From positions 1 to 5,303 of the forward strand of contig JAUVES010000054.1 of assembly GCA_030594675.1 (NCBI GenBank): DNA of 5,303 bases. Direction: 5' to 3'. The DNA is from Candidatus Nanohaloarchaea archaeon. Its GTDB lineage: Archaea; EX4484-52; GLR71. This document shows, one piece after another, positions 1 through 5,303 of the stretch (positions within the stretch are counted from its first letter, which is position 1; the number at the start of each line of letters is the position of its first letter). The position numbers and the translations under genes are program-made. The notes beneath the pieces were generated by a model. It was not told the DNA's origin. It ran no database searches and worked only from the letters and a program-made list of their open reading frames with translations.

Positions 1-2
1 CA

Positions 3-3000
3 TCACCGAAGACATGGTCTGCAGACCTACAGGAAAACACAACAATATACTGTGACTTTGAAGGTGACAATGGCGAAGAGATAACCTCGGCAGACACATC
101 AACAATAACAATAATAGACAGGATAGCAAACGCATCATCATCATCATCTTGCGAAGGAATCTTCAGCCTCACAGCAGACTTCACATACACCGGAACAAGA
201 TACGAGATGAACTGCACACTCAATAGCACAAATCTTCCGGCAGACTGTATGGACTTAAACATCACAGCAGATGCGACTAAGCAGTACTATGCAGATCCAA
301 CACAATCAAACGCAACAGGTGATATATACTGCACACCATTTCTTCTCAAGGCACCGAATGTAAACAACAAGACGACAGAATACATAGATATAGACCATAT
401 CTCAGAGACCTTTACTCTATACCTCAATGTAACAGATTACGACGGTGCATTAGACATAAGCCAGGCAATAGAAAATAAGCAGAACCTTTCAGGCTGGTCC
501 GGATTCAACCCAATGTCATACACAGAAACAGTAGATGCATACACAAGAACATACAGCAGAGATCTGGGTCATGAGAATGACATAATATGCATAAACATAA
601 CAGCAAACGCAACAGACAACCATGGCCTTTCAAGGAATAGAACAGATTACTCGGTCGCCTGCGGTGAAGATATATACTTCGGATATGACAACTGCAGCCA
701 GTCTATCTGCGGAGGCGCAACCATAGAATTCACAGTATCAACATACTTCAATTCATCAGATACCCTGACAACATCAGGCGGAAATATATCCTGCGAACTG
801 CTGAATGCATCAGATGACACACTATACACAAACTACACAAACGCAATAAACTCAACAGGCCAGGCCCTCTGTTCTTTCACAACATCAACCGTCTCTGTAG
901 AGACAACATATCACTTATGGGTGAACGGCTCGACAACAAGGCAGGCATCCATAATTGATGACATAGACAACAGCAACTGCCAGGTCACAGTCCTTGTAAG
1001 GCCAACAGCCCTCACCTGCACAGAGCAGACAGACCCGATAAATACAGATGGACAGCTCAATATAACATGCTCATACTATGAGACTTTATGCGGGAATGAA
1101 ACCCTCAATGAATCCGAAGTGAAATACATAAATATAACTGGTGGTGGAACAAACTGCACAGGCAACAATCTTGCCTTGATAGACAAAAATGATGGAAACT
1201 ACACATTCACCTGCACACCGGACAGCTTCCAGAACATATCCTACACCGCCTTTGTCCACAATGCAGAATATGACAGCGCAAACGCAACAGGGACAGTCCG
1301 CGTAAATGAAAAGCCAGACATATCAAATGTATCGCCTCCATCAATAACAGTCTTTGAACTGGGAGAGACAATAACATTCACAGCAGACATATCTGATCTG
1401 GACAAGTCGGAAGATTCAGACACATGGAACTTCTCATCCTGTCTGGATGCAGCATGCACATCAACCTTCTGTACAAATGCAACAGCAGATGCACAGTCCT
1501 GCACATATACAGCAGACACTCTTGACGGAACATCATATACCAATTACTCAATACACACATGCGACAACCTTGGCTACTGCAACACAACATCACAATACCA
1601 GTTCGATGTTGATGACATAACATCTTTAAACCTATCATTTGCAGGAAATACATCAACACTTGTACCTATCTTCAACATATCAATAGACTCTCAGACTGAT
1701 GTAGATGTGGCTTGTGCAGTAAACTGCAATCCTCAATCCCAGTCATGTACCACCAGCAACTGCACATATTCCGGTCCCGCAGGTATCGGCAGAAACTGCA
1801 CCATAGATGCACCAGTTCTTGCAAGAGGAGACAACACCCTCTACTGCTATGCAGAAAGGAACAGTTATGCAAATGTAAATACAGAACAGGACCATCATGT
1901 AAACTTCACAGTAAGCTATGAGACCCTCTCGCTCAATTGCAGGGTGCAGGACAGCGACTCAGGTACAAATGTATCAGATACAGACTGCACAGCACAATTT
2001 GATATAGATGTAAATGACACCTTATGGCTCAATACAACGATGAACAACACAGGAACACTGCCTATAACAAGAGATGACATGGAAGGAATGTTCAGGATAG
2101 ATGTGGACGGACCTCACCAGCAGGAATACAGCACCACTGAATATCCTCCGCTCTGGACGCCGGGCCAGGCCATCACAATCCCATACAACTATCCATTCAA
2201 GATGAACGAGTCATGGAACAGCTTCAGTTGCAGCAACTCAGTAGGAAGCTATCCACGGACAGACTGGGATCACAACTCAGATTTCTACACAGCATCACCT
2301 CCTGATGGCGAGCACGATGGTCTTGAATACGCAGATGTCCTATGTTACGACGAGATAAACCTGACATTGATAGAGATTACAGGAAACGCAACATCAGCAG
2401 TGCCACTATTCAATGTATCTCTCTACTCGCAGAATGCAGCAAGAAACATAATTGTAGAATGTTTCTTCGGTTGCAACCCACAAAACTCTGAAAACATTAA
2501 TTCCTGTCCGAAAACATCAGACAGTTACTGCAACTGGACAGGATACGGTGAAGGTAACTGTACAATATCTACACCGATGTTCTGCGGCAATAATTACAAT
2601 ATGTCATGTATAGCTAATGAAGTAGGTCATCTTGAGATAGACACAGATGATACTATAACGAACATGAGCTTTAACATGGGTGAACTGAACATAACAATGC
2701 TGGAAGTTCCCATATATCTTTACAGGACTGCAGCATACTCGCCTAATATAGGATATATAAACATAACAGTCAACGATTCAGATGGCGAAACAAATGATAC
2801 AAATGTTACAATATTCGGTGCATGCATAGCAGACCAGAACTGCACATGGGATAGTGCTGCAGGGCACTTCAACTGCACAATAAATCCTTACGACAACTAC
2901 AACTCACTCTTGAACAGTGCAGGATACTGCGTAATAAATGCAACAGCACAGAGAGGATACTGCCTTGACGATGACGGAATGCCCAACAGCACAATTGAAA

Positions 3001-5189
3001 TCATAGGAATCCTCTACACCAATAAACAGGCACCAGTTGATGATGTCAAAGACCCAGGTGAAACAACAGCAATAGCCATATATCTTACATCAGACAGTCC
3101 CGCAGAAAATAATGTGACCGGAGCAACAGTTGAAGGTTATCTGACAGATCCGAACAATGAGAACCACACCTTGACCTTCACAGACCCCGGAAACAATGGA
3201 ACTTACACAGCATCATACACTTTCCAGTATGATGATTGGGGTGGATACTGGAACCTTTCAGTGAACGCATCAAAACAGTTCTATGTAAATGCATCTGGGT
3301 CCTGGGATCAGGTAGTTTACTTAAACCAGTATCCAAATATAACAACTATTGAATCTCCTGACCCGACAGACAGGGACTCCGGAGCATACCAGGTATCAAA
3401 CATATCCATAACAGCGACAGATCCGGATGAGCTATACCTTGATTTCAATTTAAGTCTCATAAATGTATCTTTAAGAGGTGATACAGGAGTAATATATGTG
3501 CTAAATATTACAGAAGACTGTACAAGAGTCTCATTATCAAACCCTGAGCGATGGATAGGTTACTGCTTATGGAATCCTCCAGACAATATGACTGATGAGG
3601 AACTGGGTCCAATAGATGTTCAGGTGACAGTATATGATGATATGCTGTACTTCACATCAAACTACACTAACAACTCAGACATATTCAGGGTAGATGACCT
3701 GAACCTGACATTCAACGAAACAAACTTCACAGAACTTTATTACTCCTCCCAGAATGTAACCTTTACAGCTTATACAGACTACTCAAACAACATAAGCCAT
3801 ATCGGAAATGACAGCAATGTATACTCAGGAACTACACGCTTTGAACTGAAAGATGATTTGGATCAGACTCAGCCCACAATACCTGCAAATGCCCTTGAAA
3901 ACATAATCAACGGCGAATCCACAGCCACCCTGGATGTAGGATGTATAGATAACATATCGACATGGTACTTATGGATAGAATCCAACCACTCATATCTTCA
4001 CGAGGCAGCCAATTCAAAAGACAACACAACATATAACATAACAGTATCGCCGCTATTGACCTCAACAGACTGCTGGATCACATCAGACAACACATCTCTC
4101 ATGTTCTATTGCTATTATATCGATGACATAAACAATGTAAACATATCGGGTGCAACAGTCACAGCAAACATGACTGGTGGCGGTGCAAATTGTGCAGGGA
4201 TAGATAAAGTTCTTACCTGGAACAGCACAGAACACTGGTATGAATTCATCTGCGATGCAAACGATTGTTTCGGCGTCAACATGAACGCTACAGCATCAAA
4301 ATCCTGCTACTTTGACAGCAACCAGTATGTAATTGCGCCAAGTGCAACATCAGATGATGTAAATGTCTCCGTATTTGCAGATCCGCAAAGTGTAAAGACT
4401 GTAACAGAGTCTTTCTTTTATATAACCTTAAACTCAACAGTAGATGTAGCAGACATAATGATAGATGTATTCCAGCCAAATGAATCTGACAGCGCATATA
4501 ATATCTGGGACACAACAACATGGAATATTGACAGCCAGAAAATTATAACACATCTGGCACCTTATGTAAATGAGACTGTAAACTTCTCAGTATCATCTGT
4601 CCGCACCCAGCCTCCAGGCACATACACTTTCCCGATAAATCTAAGCTGGCATGATACATTATGCAGTTCAGGCCAGATTACAATCACAAATAATCTGACA
4701 ATAGAAGAAGATCCATGGGCAGAATTCAATGTAACTTTGAACAGCACAGAATATATGCGCAACGGAACAATTCTTCTTGAGGGAATAATAAACAATACTG
4801 GAAATATAAATCTGACAACATATCAGAATGTTTCCGCGGAAATATTTGACAGATACTTCAATAGGTATACACCTCAGAAGTTTATGAACTGCACAATACC
4901 TAACGAAAATGATATGCTTCCTATTCTTTCAGCTCTTCCTGTGTATTGCACATATGATATAAACAATACCCTTATTCCTGGATTCAAGAGAATAGAGATT
5001 TTATATGCATGGTCTATGACAGACATGGTTTCAGACATAATCTCTTTCAATATGGAGCCAGGCCTCTTCGGCATCTATCAAGATACACAGGCAAAAGATA
5101 TTGCAACTGTCCAGATACCTATAATGGTTGTGGATAGGTTTGGAAGAATTACAATACAATACATATCAGTAGGGGCGACAATAGGTTAG
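3..5189 (+). CDS. Giant Cys-rich, heavily N-glycosylated multi-domain (Ig/PKD/CARDB-like) surface protein, 5'-truncated by the window
   Basis: The frame is open from the window edge to TAG at 5187-5189, giving 1728 visible residues. The 68 codons before the ATG at 207 have the same composition (Thr/Ser/Asn-rich, two Cys, two N-X-S/T sites), so that ATG is internal and the start lies upstream. By hand count there are about 103 N-X-S/T sequons and about 57 cysteines. There is no transmembrane segment and no recognisable catalytic motif. Segments alternate beta-strand-like patterns with D-x-D turns, suggesting a string of about 12-14 beta-sandwich domains, several of them clearly duplicated (listed separately). 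Such composition is expected of an exported protein, glycosylated by an AglB-type oligosaccharyltransferase and disulphide-bonded outside the cell. The likely role is a surface stalk, adhesin or S-layer-associated fibre, but I do not recognise a named family. It is probably in an operon with the pilin-like gene just downstream. Codon use favours ATA (Ile) and AGA/AGG (Arg), as in many archaea. Confidence 0.93.
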   Translation, partial: SPKTWSADLQENTTIYCDFEGDNGEEITSADTSTITIIDRIANASSSSSCEGIFSLTADFTYTGTRYEMNCTLNSTNLPADCMDLNITADATKQYYADPTQSNATGDIYCTPFLLKAPNVNNKTTEYIDIDHISETFTLYLNVTDYDGALDISQAIENKQNLSGWSGFNPMSYTETVDAYTRTYSRDLGHENDIICINITANATDNHGLSRNRTDYSVACGEDIYFGYDNCSQSICGGATIEFTVSTYFNSSDTLTTSGGNISCELLNASDDTLYTNYTNAINSTGQALCSFTTSTVSVETTYHLWVNGSTTRQASIIDDIDNSNCQVTVLVRPTALTCTEQTDPINTDGQLNITCSYYETLCGNETLNESEVKYINITGGGTNCTGNNLALIDKNDGNYTFTCTPDSFQNISYTAFVHNAEYDSANATGTVRVNEKPDISNVSPPSITVFELGETITFTADISDLDKSEDSDTWNFSSCLDAACTSTFCTNATADAQSCTYTADTLDGTSYTNYSIHTCDNLGYCNTTSQYQFDVDDITSLNLSFAGNTSTLVPIFNISIDSQTDVDVACAVNCNPQSQSCTTSNCTYSGPAGIGRNCTIDAPVLARGDNTLYCYAERNSYANVNTEQDHHVNFTVSYETLSLNCRVQDSDSGTNVSDTDCTAQFDIDVNDTLWLNTTMNNTGTLPITRDDMEGMFRIDVDGPHQQEYSTTEYPPLWTPGQAITIPYNYPFKMNESWNSFSCSNSVGSYPRTDWDHNSDFYTASPPDGEHDGLEYADVLCYDEINLTLIEITGNATSAVPLFNVSLYSQNAARNIIVECFFGCNPQNSENINSCPKTSDSYCNWTGYGEGNCTISTPMFCGNNYNMSCIANEVGHLEIDTDDTITNMSFNMGELNITMLEVPIYLYRTAAYSPNIGYINITVNDSDGETNDTNVTIFGACIADQNCTWDSAAGHFNCTINPYDNYNSLLNSAGYCVINATAQRGYCLDDDGMPNSTIEIIGILYTNKQAPVDDVKDPGETTAIAIYLTSDSPAENNVTGATVEGYLTDPNNENHTLTFTDPGNNGTYTASYTFQYDDWGGYWNLSVNASKQFYVNASGSWDQVVYLNQYPNITTIESPDPTDRDSGAYQVSNISITATDPDELYLDFNLSLINVSLRGDTGVIYVLNITEDCTRVSLSNPERWIGYCLWNPPDNMTDEELGPIDVQVTVYDDMLYFTSNYTNNSDIFRVDDLNLTFNETNFTELYYSSQNVTFTAYTDYSNNISHIGNDSNVYSGTTRFELKDDLDQTQPTIPANALENIINGESTATLDVGCIDNISTWYLWIESNHSYLHEAANSKDNTTYNITVSPLLTSTDCWITSDNTSLMFYCYYIDDINNVNISGATVTANMTGGGANCAGIDKVLTWNSTEHWYEFICDANDCFGVNMNATASKSCYFDSNQYVIAPSATSDDVNVSVFADPQSVKTVTESFFYITLNSTVDVADIMIDVFQPNESDSAYNIWDTTTWNIDSQKIITHLAPYVNETVNFSVSSVRTQPPGTYTFPINLSWHDTLCSSGQITITNNLTIEEDPWAEFNVTLNSTEYMRNGTILLEGIINNTGNINLTTYQNVSAEIFDRYFNRYTPQKFMNCTIPNENDMLPILSALPVYCTYDINNTLIPGFKRIEILYAWSMTDMVSDIISFNMEPGLFGIYQDTQAKDIATVQIPIMVVDRFGRITIQYISVGATIG
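133..148 (+). repeat. (CAT)n short tandem repeat encoding a Ser run
   Basis: The trinucleotide CAT/TCA is repeated about five times and reads in frame as five serines (last codon TCT) followed by Cys. Changes by whole units would only lengthen or shorten the Ser linker, not shift the frame. Confidence 0.8.
396..641 (+). repeat. PKD/cadherin-like beta module i
   Basis: Residues 132-213 of the giant protein. It opens with a strand followed by an acidic turn (LYLNVTDYDGALDIS) and closes with a strand plus CINITANATDNHGLS. The ending, alternating hydrophobics then a Asp-Asn-x-Gly-Leu turn, is typical of PKD or cadherin-like domains in archaeal surface proteins. Assignment is by pattern only. Confidence 0.45.
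696..1304 (+). repeat. Two-domain beta unit, copy 1 (paralogous to 3735-4331)
   Basis: Residues 232-434. The first half runs from a strand TIEFTVSTYF to the landmark YHLWVNGS. The second half carries TCSYYETL, a glycine run GGGTNCTG and a closing DGNYTFTC strand. The second half resembles macroglobulin MG2-like or bacterial Ig-like (Big) domains, in which a D-G-x-Y turn precedes the last strands. Landmarks and five cysteines align in order with the second copy about 3 kb downstream, so this is an intragenic duplication diverged to low identity. The two copies share little at the nucleotide level, so the duplication is old. Confidence 0.7.
1311..1610 (+). repeat. PKD/cadherin-like beta module ii
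   Basis: Residues 437-536. It starts PDISNVSPPSITVFELGETI, the proline-rich entry plus G-E-x-I strand common in PKD/Ig-like domains, then an acidic turn ADISDLDKSEDSD. It closes with YSIHTCDNLGYCNTTSQYQF, where two cysteines flank the D-N-x-G turn seen in module i. Six cysteines lie in this segment, probably three local disulphides. It leads straight into the six-cysteine module A. Confidence 0.5.
1611..1937 (+). repeat. Six-cysteine module, copy A
   Basis: Residues 537-645. Shared landmarks with copy B, in order, are: G-N-[TA]-[ST]-x-x-x-P-[IL]-F-N-[IV]-S; C-x-x-x-C-N-P-Q; a Cys pair around the C-x-x-[ST] stretch; N-C-T-I-x-x-P; and N-x-x-x-x-C ahead of a final strand. Six cysteines occupy corresponding positions, implying three conserved disulphides. 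The CNPQ motif directly after a C-x-x-x-C pair is distinctive. I do not recognise it as a named domain. Confidence 0.8.
1938..2348 (+). other. CARDB-like module 1, sequon-poor
   Basis: Residues 646-782. The core NDTLWLNTTMNNTGTLPIT (residues 671-689) has the strand, N-N-T-G turn, strand pattern of CARDB/DUF11-like domains that space out archaeal and bacterial surface proteins. A matching core occurs in CARDB-like module 2 near nt 4761-4815. The rest is richer in Pro, aromatic and charged residues (for example PPLWTPGQAITIPYNYPF). Between residues 685 and 785 only one sequon is seen, far below the rest of the protein. This may be a less exposed or ligand-contacting surface, but the sequence alone does not show which. 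Confidence 0.45.
2349..2696 (+). repeat. Six-cysteine module, copy B
   Basis: Residues 783-898. It matches copy A through GNATSAVPLFNVSLYSQ (A: GNTSTLVPIFNISIDSQ), then CFFGCNPQ (A: CAVNCNPQ) and NCTISTP (A: NCTIDAP). Copy B has an insertion of several residues between the fourth Cys-region landmarks and one extra cysteine (MFCGN). Protein identity is clear to the eye while the DNA has diverged. The two copies flank CARDB-like module 1, giving an A-CARDB-B sandwich. Confidence 0.8.
2697..3022 (+). repeat. PKD/cadherin-like beta module iii
   Basis: Residues 899-1007. The strand-plus-acidic-turn entry is GYINITVNDSDGETNDTNVT, with three overlapping D/N-rich sites that could bind calcium. The exit strand is CVINATAQRGYCLDDDGMPN. 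Five cysteines occur, two of them inside N-C-T sequons. The assignment to the same class as modules i, ii and iv rests on this shared entry and exit pattern. Confidence 0.45.
3063..3326 (+). repeat. Macroglobulin/Big-like beta domain (third, cysteine-free copy of the class)
   Basis: Residues 1021-1108. The pattern is V-T-G-A-T-V-x-G-Y-L, then NNGTYTASYTF, then WGGYWNLSVNASK, i.e. the 'novel strand, G-x-Y turn, G-x-W/Y strand' layout of MG2-like or Big domains. NVTGATVEGYL is close to NISGATVTANM in the two-domain unit copy 2 (nt about 4140). Unlike its relatives it contains no cysteine, suggesting stability by packing or calcium alone. Confidence 0.55.
3327..3698 (+). repeat. PKD/cadherin-like beta module iv
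   Basis: Residues 1109-1232. It starts QYPNITTIESPDPTDRDSGA, with the proline entry of PKD/cadherin-like domains, then ISITATDPDELYLDFN, where the T-D-P-D turn is the classic form. It ends VQVTVYDDMLYFTSNYTN followed by FRVDDLNLTF. The order module iv then two-domain unit copy 2 repeats the order module i then copy 1, so the duplicated block may be three domains long. Confidence 0.5.
3735..4331 (+). repeat. Two-domain beta unit, copy 2 (paralogous to 696-1304)
   Basis: Residues 1245-1443. Landmarks in the same order as copy 1 are: strand NVTFTAYTDY, turn N-G-E-S-T, STWYLWIESN (copy 1: TYHLWVNGST), STDCW (ALTCT), FYCYYIDD (TCSYYETL), MTGGGANCAG (ITGGGTNCTG) and WYEFICDAND (YTFTCTPDS). Spacings between the last aligned cysteines are nearly equal (27 and 20 residues here, 29 and 19 in copy 1). 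Two extra cysteines (DCFG, SCYF) are found only in this copy. Confidence 0.7.
4356..4712 (+). other. NEW3-like beta module
   Basis: Residues 1452-1570. The segment begins NVSVFADPQSVKTVTE, then has ITLNSTVDVADIMIDVFQP, a middle HLAPYVNETVNFSV and an end PPGTYTFPINLSW. The order 'hydrophobic beta hairpin, P-x-x-N/G-E-T strand, P-P-G-T-Y strand' resembles NEW3-type beta-sandwich domains. There is only one cysteine, in contrast to the upstream modules. Recognition is by pattern and moderate. Confidence 0.4.
4713..5036 (+). other. CARDB-like module 2
   Basis: Residues 1571-1678. The core NGTILLEGIINNTGNINLT lines up without gaps with NDTLWLNTTMNNTGTLPIT of CARDB-like module 1. This copy then runs through NVSAEIFDRYF, a Cys at NCTIPNEN and a second Cys at YCTYDIN, likely paired. 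It carries eight sequons, unlike module 1. It is the last glycosylatable domain before the sequon-free tail. Confidence 0.5.
4968..5186 (+). other. Sequon-free, Asn-poor C-terminal tail of the giant protein
   Basis: After the last sequon (Asn codon at 4962) the remaining 70-odd residues contain only one Asn and no N-X-S/T. The end is moderately hydrophobic (TVQIPIMVVDRFG, then ITIQYISVGATIG) but too interrupted by Arg, Asp and Gln to be a membrane helix. There is no cell-wall sorting or PGF-type anchor signal. The first part overlaps the end of CARDB-like module 2. Confidence 0.6.
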
Positions 5190-5197
5190 TGAATAGC

Positions 5198-5303
5198 ATG
5201 GCAGTACGAAAAGGATACATGAGAGTACTTGAAATGACAATAGCATCAGTCATGCTTATTACTTTTCTTGCAGTCATGATTACAGGAGGGCTGCAAAAAG
5301 AAG
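5198..5303 (+). CDS. Archaeal type IV pilin-like protein N-terminus (class III signal segment), 3'-truncated by the window
   Basis: Thirty-five codons are visible from ATG 5198 and the frame stays open to the window end. The N-terminus has basic residues and a KG pair (residues 5-6), then YMRVLE, then about 18 hydrophobic residues (TIASVMLITFLAVMI), then GG. This is the layout of archaeal class III signal peptides: a short basic leader, cleavage by a PibD/FlaK/EppA-type prepilin peptidase, and a hydrophobic helix that packs into a filament. If cleavage follows G6, the conserved-type Glu is at +6 rather than the usual +5, so an ordinary N-terminal membrane anchor is an alternative. Start choice: an in-frame GTG at 5189 overlaps the upstream stop by one base, and an ATG at 5219 has AAGGA only 3 bases before it. 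ATG 5198 is preferred because it keeps the basic leader and has a weak AGGT 11 bases upstream. Confidence 0.7.
   Translation, partial: MAVRKGYMRVLEMTIASVMLITFLAVMITGGLQKE

Noticed and set aside
133..148. Trinucleotide repeat as a phase-variation switch
   Set aside because: The unit is 3 bases and in frame, so slippage cannot turn the gene on or off.
207..209. ATG at 207 as the start of the giant gene
   Set aside because: The frame is open and compositionally identical upstream to the window edge, and no signal peptide follows this ATG.
647..829. Reverse-strand open frames (here and at 1241-1543, 1378-1659, 1672-1872, 4288-4521, 4562-4795, 4874-5074)
   Set aside because: All lie inside the long forward gene, their translations show skewed composition expected from complementing ACA/TCA/ATA-rich codons, and none has a recognisable domain.
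1712..1921. Forward 69-codon open frame in another phase
   Set aside because: It is a frame shadow of the six-cysteine module A; its Cys/Ser/His/Arg-rich product comes from shifted reading of that region.
848..3022. Calcium-binding dockerin or RTX repeats from the D-x-D-rich turns
   Set aside because: The acidic turns are single, irregular and in beta-domain context; neither the paired dockerin loops nor GGxGxD nonapeptide tandems are present.
5000..5007. TTTATATG as an archaeal TATA box for the downstream gene
   Set aside because: It lies within coding sequence almost 200 bases before the next start, with no supporting BRE that I can see; AT-rich words of this kind recur (for example TTTTATATAA near 4417). 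The short gene spacing favours co-transcription.
1..5303. CRISPR array, tRNA/rRNA, insertion sequence or terminator
   Set aside because: No regularly spaced direct repeats, cloverleaf-like segments, transposase coding or inverted terminal repeats were seen; nearly all of the window is one continuous coding frame.

Overview
The window is almost entirely the 3' part of one giant secreted or surface gene, followed by the first codons of a second gene on the same strand. Reading frame 3 is open from the first complete codon (nt 3) to a TAG at 5187-5189. The visible protein is 1728 residues and its true start lies upstream of the window. The ATG at 207 is internal. Visible residue v has its codon at nt 3v, and that numbering is used throughout.

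Organism: an archaeon is the best reading. Ile is largely ATA, Arg is mostly AGA/AGG with few CGN codons, Thr and Ala are dominated by ACA and GCA, and GC is roughly 40% in hand-sampled lines. The protein has an extreme load of N-glycosylation sequons, and the downstream gene starts with an archaeal type IV pilin-like (class III) signal segment. A DPANN-type lineage (Woesearchaeota or Pacearchaeota relatives) fits my general impression of such gene pairs, but no marker gene here proves it.

Layout of the giant protein, all domain names being fold-level inferences from sequence pattern: end of a beta domain (nt 3-116); a Cys-containing stretch (about 117-395); PKD/cadherin-like module i (396-641); a two-domain beta unit, copy 1 (696-1304); PKD/cadherin-like ii (1311-1610); six-cysteine module, copy A (1611-1937); CARDB-like module 1 (1938-2348); six-cysteine module, copy B (2349-2696); PKD/cadherin-like iii (2697-3022); a third macroglobulin/Big-like beta domain (3063-3326); PKD/cadherin-like iv (3327-3698); the two-domain unit, copy 2 (3735-4331); a NEW3-like module (4356-4712); CARDB-like module 2 (4713-5036); and a sequon-free tail (to 5186). 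The protein has thus grown by duplicating single domains and multi-domain blocks.

Only 8 bases (or a 1-base overlap, if a GTG start is used) separate it from the second gene, so the two are probably co-transcribed. A giant glycosylated stalk or adhesin made with a pilin-like partner would make sense as a cell-surface attachment apparatus. That joint role is inference. No RNA gene, mobile element, CRISPR array or terminator was found.
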